A stretch of DNA of 64,000 nt, from contig NZ_CP029758.2 of NCBI RefSeq assembly GCF_004006395.2, forward strand, positions 682,001 to 746,000. Reading direction: 5' to 3'. How positions within the stretch are numbered: the stretch's first letter is position 1; every line of letters begins with the position of its first letter. The DNA comes from Clostridium sp. AWRP (GTDB lineage Bacteria > Bacillota > Clostridia > Clostridiales > Clostridiaceae). Below are positions 48,315 to 56,818 of the stretch, piece after piece. The translations under genes and the position numbers were made by a program. A model generated the notes under the pieces. That model was not told the origin of the DNA. It did no database searches and worked only from the letters and a program-made list of their open reading frames with translations.

Positions 48315-49451
48315 CTACCTGTTAGCATTTATTTTTAACTTCTGTACTACTGTAGATTTTCTTTTAAATTTTGATCTAATACCTATCAGGTACTTGCTTC
48401 CAGGAATGTAACTTATTATACAACAAATAATAGGAGTTATTATTATAGTTACTAAAAGTTTTATTAATGGACTATATAGATAGTGAGTTGAAGGTATCTT
48501 TTCTGACCATACTTGAATAACGATAACATGGAGCATATATGCCGGAAAAGAATATTTACCTATAAATGATAGTAAAATACTGATTTTTTTACTGGCGATA
48601 TCTATGTATAGAGACAGCATATAGAAGAAAATTATTGCTGTAGTTACATATACTATATATAAAGCATGGTCAAATTTTATAAATGGAAGTGGATTACCTA
48701 TAAAATCTTTTATATCATCATAGTAAAAATATGATAAAAGTATAGTGTATCCAGCAATAAGTACATATTTGTATTTTTTTACCATAGCTTTTAAATTTGT
48801 ATAATTAAAGATCATATATGCTCCCACTACAAAATAAAAAATCCATAATAAAGGTGTTACGTTTATAAAACTTTGTTGTAATTTAGAAGGGTTTCTAAAT
48901 AATAATTTTGCAATTGCAGAAGTAACATAATTATTGTTTTTTAGTATTAAATAGTATAGTATAAAAGAAAATATAAAAAACGATTTTTTTATAAGAATGC
49001 TTGTACCATTTAATTTCTTCATAAATAGAAAGATTAAGGGTATATATAAATATAATCTGATTATCATGGCCATATACCATAAATGGTAAGCAGAATTACC
49101 AGTAGCTATTTGCCCTATAAAGTTGGTAAAACCATAAGTGCTGTGATGTAAAATTAAATCATTTACAAGGGAACAAAAAATATAAGGTAAAATTAAAAAT
49201 TTTAATTTTTTGATATAGAAATTTAATACATCCATATGATCGTAATATACATAAATGAGGCATATGGCAGTTAATGCTACAAATATAGGTACAGCAGTTT
49301 TACCTATTGAATAAATAAGTTTTGAAATAAGTCTATTTTTTAGAGAAATATCTTTTATAAAAGAATAACCGCCAAAAGTGTGTTGTATTACTACTAAGAT
49401 AAAAGCAATTCCTCTCATTATGTCTAATTCTGTTAATCTATCTTTAGTCAT
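48315..49451 (-). CDS. Membrane acyltransferase (acyltransferase 3 family)
   Basis: A 378-aa integral membrane protein with about ten helices. It begins ELDIMRGIAFILVVIQHTFGGYSF, the conserved N-terminal segment with the catalytic-type His of acyltransferase family 3. Members add acetyl, succinyl or similar groups to cell-surface polysaccharides. The substrate is unknown and no polysaccharide cluster is nearby. A basic tail ends the protein. GGAGGAAAAT precedes the ATG. Monocistronic. Confidence 0.88.
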   Translation of the reverse strand: MTKDRLTELDIMRGIAFILVVIQHTFGGYSFIKDISLKNRLISKLIYSIGKTAVPIFVALTAICLIYVYYDHMDVLNFYIKKLKFLILPYIFCSLVNDLILHHSTYGFTNFIGQIATGNSAYHLWYMAMIIRLYLYIPLIFLFMKKLNGTSILIKKSFFIFSFILYYLILKNNNYVTSAIAKLLFRNPSKLQQSFINVTPLLWIFYFVVGAYMIFNYTNLKAMVKKYKYVLIAGYTILLSYFYYDDIKDFIGNPLPFIKFDHALYIVYVTTAIIFFYMLSLYIDIASKKISILLSFIGKYSFPAYMLHVIVIQVWSEKIPSTHYLYSPLIKLLVTIIITPIICCIISYIPGSKYLIGIRSKFKRKSTVVQKLKINANR

Positions 49452-49624
49452 ATTTTCCTCCTCCTAAGTAAAAAATATACTTGTACAGTTTACACTTATC
49501 CAGATGAAAAGGCAATTCCTTAGGATTTAAGATTAAACTCATAAATAGCTTTAAATTTGATCTACATCACTTATAATATAAAGTATATAATAAAAGTTAA
49601 AAGATTATTAGGGAGGGAAATATA

Positions 49625-51544
49625 ATGTCATCAATGGATTTTGTAAGAGTATCTGCAGCATGTCCTTTAACAAATGTAGCAGATATAGAATTTAACTTAA
49701 ATAATATAAAGCTTTGTATAGATAGAGCTCTAGAGCAAAAATCAAAGCTTGTAGTTTTTCCGGAGCTTTGCGTAACCTCGTATACCTGTGCAGATCTTTT
49801 TGAACAGCAGCTGCTTTTGGAGAAATCCGTAGAAGCTCTAAAAAATCTGTGTGATTATTCAAAAGATATAGATATACTAATAGCTGTAGGGGCACCTCTT
49901 ACATATAATTGTTGTCTTTATAATTGTGCATACATAATATTCCAGGGTAGTATTTTGGGTATTGTTCCTAAAAGTTATATTCCAAATTATGAGGAGTTTT
50001 ACGAAAAAAGATGGTTTACAGAGGGACTAAAGGTTATAGATAAGAAAGTTAACTTTTATTTTCAGGAAGATATTCCCTTTGGAACAAACTTGATATTTAC
50101 CTGTGGTAATTTTAAATTTGGAATTGAAATATGTGAAGACCTATGGACGGTAGTACCTCCAAGCAGTTATTTATGTCTTATGGGTGCAAATATTATAGGA
50201 AACCTCTCTGCATCTAATGAAGTTGTAAGTAAATCCACTTATAGGAGAAACTTAATATCATCTCAAAGTGCCAGATGTATGTGTTCTTATATATATTCAT
50301 CTTGCGGAGTGTTTGAATCTTCTACAGATTTAGTGTTTAGTGGGGATGTGTGTATTTCTGAAAATGGAGCAATGCTAAAATCTGGAGAAAGATTTAAAAG
50401 AGAAAATCAAGTTATTACTACAATTGTAGATTTAGGCCGATTAGCTGCTCAGCGTTTAAGAAATGTAAGCTTTAGGGACAGTGTAAAGTTATTTTTGGAG
50501 AAACCTATAGAAGTAAAATTTCAATTTGAAACTATGGATTATGGAAAATTTGATAGGGCTGTTGATAAACATCCTTTTGTACCATCAGGTAAAGATGAAA
50601 GGGAAATTAGATGTAGGGAAATATTTAACATACAAACTTCTGCTCTTGCTAAAAGGGTAAGTCATACTAATTTAAAAAAAGCGGTTATAGGTATATCAGG
50701 TGGACTTGATTCTACATTGGCCTTGCTTGTTACAATGAAAACTTTTGATATGTTAAAGATATCGAGAGACAATATAATAACTGTTACTATGCCGGGATTT
50801 GGTACTACAGATAGAACTTATAATAATGCGGTAGATTTGTGTAAAAGTTTAGGAACGGAACTTAGAGAAATAAACATAGTAGATGCATGTCTTCAACATT
50901 TTAAAGATATATCCCACGACAGAGAGATACACGATGTAACTTATGAGAATGTTCAGGCAAGGGAGAGGACACAGATTATAATGGACATAGCAAACAAGGA
51001 AGGTGGACTTGTAATTGGGACAGGTGATCTTTCTGAGCTGGCACTTGGATGGTGCACTTATAATGGGGATCATATGTCTATGTATAGTGTGAATTGTTCT
51101 ATACCTAAAACGTTGGTGAGATATTTGGTAAGATATGTAGCAGATAAAGAGGTATCAAAAAATATATCCGATATTTTAATAGACATACTTGATACTCCAG
51201 TGAGTCCAGAACTTTTGCCCAAAGATAAAAATGGAAAGATAGCACAGAAAACAGAAGACATAGTGGGTCCATATGAGCTTCATGACTTTTTCTTGTATTA
51301 TTTTGTTAGACATAGTTATTCTCCTGAGAAGATATTGTTTTTGGCAAAACAAGCTTTTAAAAATGATTACGATAATGATGTTATTTGTAAATGGCTGAAA
51401 GTATTTACAAAAAGATTTTTCACTCAACAATTCAAGAGATCTGCAATTCCAGATGGACCTAAGGTAGGTACTGTAAGTCTATCTCCTAGAGGAGATTGGA
51501 GAATGCCTTCAGATGCCAGTTTTAATTTGTGGATGCAAAAATAA
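49625..51544 (+). CDS. nadE: NAD+ synthetase, glutamine-dependent
   Basis: 639-aa two-domain enzyme converting deamido-NAD+ to NAD+ with glutamine nitrogen. The N-terminal nitrilase-like glutaminase (residues 1-about 300) has the catalytic Glu in FPELCVTSYT, Lys in VPKSYIPNYEEFYEKRWF and Cys in GIEICEDLW. The C-terminal synthetase has the P-loop AVIGISGGLDSTLALL and the GTGDLSELALGWCTYNGDHMSMY segment. Length matches the family. The ATG follows AGGGAGGGAAATATA. Monocistronic. Confidence 0.95.
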   Translation: MSSMDFVRVSAACPLTNVADIEFNLNNIKLCIDRALEQKSKLVVFPELCVTSYTCADLFEQQLLLEKSVEALKNLCDYSKDIDILIAVGAPLTYNCCLYNCAYIIFQGSILGIVPKSYIPNYEEFYEKRWFTEGLKVIDKKVNFYFQEDIPFGTNLIFTCGNFKFGIEICEDLWTVVPPSSYLCLMGANIIGNLSASNEVVSKSTYRRNLISSQSARCMCSYIYSSCGVFESSTDLVFSGDVCISENGAMLKSGERFKRENQVITTIVDLGRLAAQRLRNVSFRDSVKLFLEKPIEVKFQFETMDYGKFDRAVDKHPFVPSGKDEREIRCREIFNIQTSALAKRVSHTNLKKAVIGISGGLDSTLALLVTMKTFDMLKISRDNIITVTMPGFGTTDRTYNNAVDLCKSLGTELREINIVDACLQHFKDISHDREIHDVTYENVQARERTQIIMDIANKEGGLVIGTGDLSELALGWCTYNGDHMSMYSVNCSIPKTLVRYLVRYVADKEVSKNISDILIDILDTPVSPELLPKDKNGKIAQKTEDIVGPYELHDFFLYYFVRHSYSPEKILFLAKQAFKNDYDNDVICKWLKVFTKRFFTQQFKRSAIPDGPKVGTVSLSPRGDWRMPSDASFNLWMQK

Positions 51545-51638
51545 AATTTATATAAAATCAGATTTATTTATGAATAGATATAGTATACTATTTATAATAT
51601 AAAGATAGAAAAATTTTGATAGGGGAGTTGGAATTTAC

Positions 51639-52064
51639 ATGGTTAATATCATTCTATGGACTGTAGTTGGTTTAGTAGCCTTATTTGTAGACATGGTAAC
51701 TAGTGCTTTTCTATTTGTATGGTTTACTATAGGAGCAATTGCTGCCATTGTAGCAGGAATATTAAAATATTCCTTTACAGTTCAACTTGTAGTATTTTTA
51801 GTAGTTAGTATACTGCTTATAGCTGTTTGTTATCCCATGGTTAAAAAAAATATTAAAAAATCTATAAAACCTACTTTACTTAGGGAAAAAACTTATGTGG
51901 GAAAGAAGGTTATTATAGATAGGGAAATGGCAAAGAATAATGGGATAAGGATTGATGGAGTATACTGGAATATAAAGAACGAAGGATATAATATTAATGA
52001 AGGAGACATGATAAAGATAATTGGAATGGAAGGAAATAAAGTTATTATAAAAAAGGAGATGTAA
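51639..52064 (+). CDS. NfeD-family membrane protein
   Basis: A 141-aa protein with two to three N-terminal membrane helices (residues about 3-75) and a small soluble beta-barrel C-terminal domain (about 85-141, LLREKTYVGKKVIIDREMAKNNG), the NfeD layout. It is immediately followed by an SPFH-domain gene, with 4 bases between stop and start. NfeD and stomatin/SPFH proteins form a conserved gene pair involved in membrane organisation. The ATG follows AGGGGAGTTGG. Confidence 0.88.
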   Translation: MVNIILWTVVGLVALFVDMVTSAFLFVWFTIGAIAAIVAGILKYSFTVQLVVFLVVSILLIAVCYPMVKKNIKKSIKPTLLREKTYVGKKVIIDREMAKNNGIRIDGVYWNIKNEGYNINEGDMIKIIGMEGNKVIIKKEM

Positions 52065-52068
52065 ATAT

Positions 52069-53007
52069 ATGATAAGTAAAATTTTTATTTTGATTGTACT
52101 TGTAGCTATTATTGCAGTTATAGTTTCTTCTATAAAAGTGGTAAATACTGGATATGCCACTATTATAGAGAGATTTGGACAATTTCATAGGGTATTGGAA
52201 CCAGGGTGGCATTTTTTAGTACCATTTATTGATTTTGCAAGAAGGAAAGTTTCAAATAAGCAGCAGATACTTGATATCGAACCACAAAGTGTTATAACTA
52301 AAGATAATGTAAAGATATCCATTGATAACGTTATTTTTTACAAGATATTAAATCCAAAGGATGCCATATATAATATAGAGGATTATAAAGCAGGAATAGT
52401 TTTTTCCACCATAACCAATATGAGAAATATTGTAGGTGACATGACTTTAGATGAAGTATTATCTGGAAGGGATAAAATAAATGCAGAACTTTTAAAAGTA
52501 GTAGATGAGATAACAGATGCCTATGGCATAAAAATATTGTCTGTAGAAATTAAAAACATTATTCCACCAGCTGAGATTCAGCAAGCCATGGAAAAACAGA
52601 TGAAGGCAGAACGTGATAAAAGGGCTGTTATACTTCAGGCAGAAGGTCAAAAGCAGAGTGATATAGCAAGAGCTGAAGGTGAAAAGCAAGCCAAGATACT
52701 GCAAGCTGAAGCTGAAAAGGAAGCAAATATAAGAAGGGCTGAAGGATTGAGACAGTCTCAAATGCTGGAGGCAGAAGGTAAAGCAAAGGCAATAGAATCT
52801 GTAGCAGAAGCACAGTCCAAGGCAATTCACCTTGTTAATAGGTCTATAATTGATTCAGGTACAGATGAAAAGGTAATAGCGCTTAAACAAATAGAAGCAC
52901 TGAAGGAAATGGCTAAAAATCCAGCAAATAAACTTATATTGCCAAATGAGTCCATTTCTTCTCTTGGTAATATGGCAGCAATAGCAGATATGCTTCAAAA
53001 GAAGTAA
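52069..53007 (+). CDS. SPFH/stomatin-family membrane protein (QmcA-like)
   Basis: A 312-aa protein with one N-terminal membrane helix (residues 4-24), the SPFH domain (about 25-185, containing GYATIIERFGQFHRVLEPGWHFLVPF divided over two strands) and a long Ala/Glu/Lys/Gln-rich coiled coil with EGQKQSDIARAEGEKQAK-type repeats (about 185-265). It should form oligomers that scaffold membrane domains. It is cotranscribed with the NfeD gene. AAAAGGAGATG lies before the ATG. Terminator hairpins follow at 53098 and 53134. Confidence 0.9.
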   Translation: MISKIFILIVLVAIIAVIVSSIKVVNTGYATIIERFGQFHRVLEPGWHFLVPFIDFARRKVSNKQQILDIEPQSVITKDNVKISIDNVIFYKILNPKDAIYNIEDYKAGIVFSTITNMRNIVGDMTLDEVLSGRDKINAELLKVVDEITDAYGIKILSVEIKNIIPPAEIQQAMEKQMKAERDKRAVILQAEGQKQSDIARAEGEKQAKILQAEAEKEANIRRAEGLRQSQMLEAEGKAKAIESVAEAQSKAIHLVNRSIIDSGTDEKVIALKQIEALKEMAKNPANKLILPNESISSLGNMAAIADMLQKK

Positions 53008-53097
53008 TTTTTTATAAGATTCTAAGTAAATTAACTTAGCTTTTGCAGTTTTAAGTAAATTCCAAAGCAATTTTTCAGAGGATCATTGAAAGAGGAC

Positions 53098-53158
53098 AGA
53101 GGACAATGAAGGTCAATTGTCCTCTGTTTTCTCAAAAATATTGCTTCGCAATATTTTT
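53098..53158 (+). terminator. Double hairpin terminator after the NfeD/SPFH pair
   Basis: AGAGGACAATGA and TCAATTGTCCTCT form a strong stem followed by GTTTTCTC. Directly after it stands the 25-base palindrome 53134-53158, identical to 44025-44049, which ends in TTTTTAT. Confidence 0.8.
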
Positions 53159-53246
53159 ATTTTCTGACGTTTTAACGGAAGAAAATCATTCTTAATTGTG
53201 AATTATGCATTGTGAATTTGATAATTGAGATATGGGGGAAGTTTGT

Positions 53247-53933
53247 GTGAAAAAGGTTTTAATAGTAGAAGATGAAGCTTCTATAAGAGGATTTTTAAAA
53301 ATAAATTTTAAAAGAAACAAGTTTATAGTGATAGAAGCAAGTACGGGAGAAAGAGCTTTAGAAAAGGCAAGATCTGAAAATCCAATAGTTACAATATTAG
53401 ATGTAATGCTTCCTGGAATGGATGGATTCAAGACTTGTGAAATACTTAGAAGAGAATTTCCAAAGATGGGTATAATAATGCTTACAGCAAGAAGTCAGGA
53501 TACGGACAAGATAATGGGTTTTGGATTTGGAGCAGATGACTATGTAATAAAACCTTTCAATCCCCAGGAGTTAATAGCTAGAGTAAATGCACTTTTGAGG
53601 AGAATAGGAATACAAAGTGATAGTAAAAATGAAGTGCTTGTATCGGGTGAATTTAAAATAGACGAAGGAGCTATGAAAGTCTATAGAAGTGAACAGGAAT
53701 TAGAACTTACCCCAAAAGAATATATGTTGATGAAAATATTTATAGAAAATCAAGGAAAAGCTTTAAATAGGAATGAACTACTAAATCTTGTCTGGGGGTA
53801 TAGCTATCCTGGAGATGCAAAAATAGTTGATGTAAATATTAGAAGGCTTAGAGAGAAGATAGAAGAAAATTCTTCAAAACCAAAGTATATTGAGACTGTT
53901 TGGGGAGTAGGGTATAGATGGAGAAAAGAATAA
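53247..53933 (+). CDS. OmpR/PhoB-family response regulator
   Basis: Response regulator of about 229 aa. The receiver domain has VLIVEDEASI, the phosphoacceptor in TILDVMLPGMDG and the conserved Lys in VIKPFNPQEL. The winged helix (residues about 130-228) includes ELTPKEYMLMKIF and the C-terminal KYIETVWGVGYRWRKE. The GTG at 53247 is chosen because GGGGGAAG lies 5 bases before it; an ATG at 53232 in the same frame overlaps that site. The partner kinase begins one base after its stop. Confidence 0.9.
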   Translation: MKKVLIVEDEASIRGFLKINFKRNKFIVIEASTGERALEKARSENPIVTILDVMLPGMDGFKTCEILRREFPKMGIIMLTARSQDTDKIMGFGFGADDYVIKPFNPQELIARVNALLRRIGIQSDSKNEVLVSGEFKIDEGAMKVYRSEQELELTPKEYMLMKIFIENQGKALNRNELLNLVWGYSYPGDAKIVDVNIRRLREKIEENSSKPKYIETVWGVGYRWRKE

Positions 53934-53934
53934 T

Positions 53935-55329
53935 ATGTTAAATGGAATAAAGGAAAGAATGATAGGAAGCTACCTATTTATAATAATTTTTACTGTAGTG
54001 ATAATTGAAGCTTTTTTGATATTCTCCATTAGCAGATACTATTATAAAAATATGGAGAATATGGTTTCTAATCAAATAGAAGTTTCCGTAGATTTTTATA
54101 ATAGCTATTTAGCTTCTTCCAGTTTAAAAAAAAATATAACTGACAATGCAGATATATTTTGGAAAAATACTTCTGCAGAAGTTCAAGTAATAGATGTTTC
54201 AGGAAGAATGCTTATGGATTCTATAGGAAATTTTATACCTGGTAAAGTGAAGGGAGAAGACATAAAAAATGCTTTAAATGGAGAATTAGGCATTTCTATA
54301 GAAACAGATAAAAAAACTAGTGAAAAAGTGCTATATGTATCTAAAGCTTTAAAATCCAATGGAAAAGTTGAAGGAGTACTTAGGTTTGCTACTTCTCTTT
54401 CAGAAGTGGACACGATAATAAAAAAAATATCTTTTATGCTCATATTTATAGGAATAGCAGTAATAATAATGGCAGGAATTATAAGTGTGTTCATTTCAAA
54501 CAGTATAACAAGGCCGGTAAGAGAGGTTACAGCTATGGCGAGGAAAATGGCGAGTGGAAGATTTAATGAGAGAATTGAAAAAAAAAGAGATGATGAGATA
54601 GGGGAACTATTTGATGCACTAAATTTTATGGCAGATGAAATATTAAAAAATGAGAAACTAAAGAATGAATTTGTAGCCTCTGTATCCCATGAACTTAGAA
54701 CCCCACTTACATCTATAAAGGGATGGGCTTCTACTATGAGAACTGGAGATTTTAGTGATAGGGAAGAATTAGAAACTGGACTTGAGATAATAGAAAATGA
54801 AAGTGACAGGCTAACTAAGATGGTAGAAGAACTTTTAGACTTTTCTAAATTCATATCTGGTAAAATTACACTGAAAAAGGATTATGTAGATATAAAAAAT
54901 ACTATAGAATATATAAAAAAACAGTTTTCGCTAAGGGCATGGCGGCAAAATATAAACTTTTCTGTAAAAGTTCAAGATAATATGCCTTTGGCCTTACTGG
55001 ATGAAAATAGAATTAAACAGGTGCTTAACAATTTGCTGGACAATGCATTTAAGTTTACGCAAGAAGGAGGAAAGGTAACTTTAAAGGCTTTCATAAGAGA
55101 TAAAAAGTTAATTATGATAGTAGGTGATACTGGAATTGGAATACCTGAAGATGAACTTCCAAAGGTCACTGAGAAGTTTTTTAAAGGCAAGAGTGATAAG
55201 TGCAGCAATGGAATAGGACTATCAATATGCAAAGAAATAGTTTCACTTCATGGCGGAAAAATTGAGATAACAAGTGAGCTGGTTAAGGGAACTGAAATAA
55301 CTTTGACCATTCCGTTAGAAAACAACTAG
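53935..55329 (+). CDS. Sensor histidine kinase with HAMP domain
   Basis: 464-aa membrane sensor. Membrane helices at residues about 13-33 and 164-187 flank an extracytoplasmic domain of about 130 residues. A HAMP linker (about 188-240) follows, then the phosphoacceptor His252 in VSHELRTPLTS, the N-box NNLLDNAFKFTQ, and GDTGIGIP with GIGLSICKEIVSLHGG. Overall it is PhoR/ResE-like. It is coupled to the regulator upstream and to an unrecognised membrane-anchored protein 13 bases downstream, which may supply or modify the signal (inference). Confidence 0.92.
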   Translation: MLNGIKERMIGSYLFIIIFTVVIIEAFLIFSISRYYYKNMENMVSNQIEVSVDFYNSYLASSSLKKNITDNADIFWKNTSAEVQVIDVSGRMLMDSIGNFIPGKVKGEDIKNALNGELGISIETDKKTSEKVLYVSKALKSNGKVEGVLRFATSLSEVDTIIKKISFMLIFIGIAVIIMAGIISVFISNSITRPVREVTAMARKMASGRFNERIEKKRDDEIGELFDALNFMADEILKNEKLKNEFVASVSHELRTPLTSIKGWASTMRTGDFSDREELETGLEIIENESDRLTKMVEELLDFSKFISGKITLKKDYVDIKNTIEYIKKQFSLRAWRQNINFSVKVQDNMPLALLDENRIKQVLNNLLDNAFKFTQEGGKVTLKAFIRDKKLIMIVGDTGIGIPEDELPKVTEKFFKGKSDKCSNGIGLSICKEIVSLHGGKIEITSELVKGTEITLTIPLENN

Positions 55330-55351
55330 AATTTTAGAAAAGGTGATATTT

Positions 55352-56797
55352 TTGAAAAAGCTTACTGCACTTATTGGTATTTTAGTTGTATGCATAGTAT
55401 TTGTAGTGTATAAAAATATAAATTCTTCTCTTAATCCCAATATTGTTCCCGTAAAGAACATAAATTTACCTATAGCAGGAACATGGATTTTAGATAGATA
55501 TGTATTTACAGGTGACTCTTCTATTTCTGAGGACAAGGCTAAAAGTATGCTAGGTAAAAAGGCTGAATTCAGTGATAAGGGAGTATACTTTGATAATTTG
55601 ATATGCAAAAATCCTAGTTTTAAAGTAAAGGTTTTAGATAGTCAGAATTATTTTCAAAGTAATTTTAAAATTGACCCTTCTTCTATAGGGATAAATGAAA
55701 AGTACATAAAAGTAGTTACTGTGTCTTCTGAAGATAACTTTTTTGATGAATTCATTCAGATAAATAAAAACGTAATGTTAAAGTTTACAGATGGAATAAT
55801 ATTTTTTTTCGTTAAGGATGGCACACAAATAAACAATTCTGAATTTAAAAATATAAATAAAAATAATTCTAAGATTATAATTTCAAAGAGTCAAAAAGAG
55901 ACGAATTCTAAATCCGGATTGCTTTTAGGACTTAAGTGTATTGATGAGTCGGGACTAGGGTGTAATTACAGAACTTTGTGGATAAGTTCCTCATATGGAA
56001 AGATTATGCCTATTGTGAATATAAAAGATTTAGTAATTCCAAGGAAAAGTGGATTTTGGAAGGTTGGGGTAAAAAAAGTATGGGAAAAAGATGTGAAAAA
56101 GGATATTGTTTGGGGTGAACCTATTGGAAACAACAAAACTTTAAGAATTAAGTATCGCAGCATTTCTGGAATGAGCAGCGAAATACTATTTGTAGGTGAA
56201 GAATATATTTCTATGGATGACAGAAAAGTTTATAATGATGATGATGGTGACCAAAGATTTGAAAATGGAGATTTTAGTGTACTTCCTCTAGATAATTTAA
56301 ATGGAAATAGGATGGATTTTTCTAAAGCTTTTGGGAATGATGCAGGGAGTAGGTTAAAATATAGTGCAGATTTATATTTAAAAAAAATGAACTTAAGTAC
56401 AGATAAAATAGATGAAAATAAGCTGCAAACTAATTGGTCTGTAGATAGGAGAAGCGGCAGGTGGATGCTAAGAGGCAGAATTCCTTATGGTAATTTTGAT
56501 GTGATGTATGCAGCTCCTACAATTTTGACAGATTATGATGATCTATATCCATCATTTGATGTAATAAAAAAAGAGATACCAGATGCAGTGGATGCGTATA
56601 CTTCTCCAAATAGGGACTTTATAGTTGTTTTAACTGAAACTAAGTTAAAAATCTATTCTTTAAATAATAAAAAAATAGGAACACTAGAAAGGGAACTTGA
56701 CTTAAAAAATGGAGAAACAGCAGTTATGTCTCAATGGTCATTAGGAAGTTATGTAGATGAATGGAATAAATTGATTAAGAATATGAAGAAAAATTAA
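55352..56797 (+). CDS. Membrane-anchored protein of unknown function
   Basis: A 481-aa protein I do not recognise. It has one N-terminal membrane helix (residues about 4-22, LTALIGILVVCIVFVVYK). A long soluble, probably extracellular, beta-rich part follows, with no Cys-based anchor and motifs such as AGTWILDRYVFTGDSSI and a late RSGRWMLRGRIPYG. An Asp-rich stretch (VYNDDDGDQRFENGD, near residue 290) resembles a calcium-binding loop. It is the third gene of the two-component operon and is followed by addB after 21 bases. TTG at 55352 is chosen for AAAGGTGAT upstream; a GTG at 55343 is the alternative. Confidence 0.7.
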   Translation: MKKLTALIGILVVCIVFVVYKNINSSLNPNIVPVKNINLPIAGTWILDRYVFTGDSSISEDKAKSMLGKKAEFSDKGVYFDNLICKNPSFKVKVLDSQNYFQSNFKIDPSSIGINEKYIKVVTVSSEDNFFDEFIQINKNVMLKFTDGIIFFFVKDGTQINNSEFKNINKNNSKIIISKSQKETNSKSGLLLGLKCIDESGLGCNYRTLWISSSYGKIMPIVNIKDLVIPRKSGFWKVGVKKVWEKDVKKDIVWGEPIGNNKTLRIKYRSISGMSSEILFVGEEYISMDDRKVYNDDDGDQRFENGDFSVLPLDNLNGNRMDFSKAFGNDAGSRLKYSADLYLKKMNLSTDKIDENKLQTNWSVDRRSGRWMLRGRIPYGNFDVMYAAPTILTDYDDLYPSFDVIKKEIPDAVDAYTSPNRDFIVVLTETKLKIYSLNNKKIGTLERELDLKNGETAVMSQWSLGSYVDEWNKLIKNMKKN

Positions 56798-56818
56798 TAG
56801 TACAGGTGTGTGATTATT

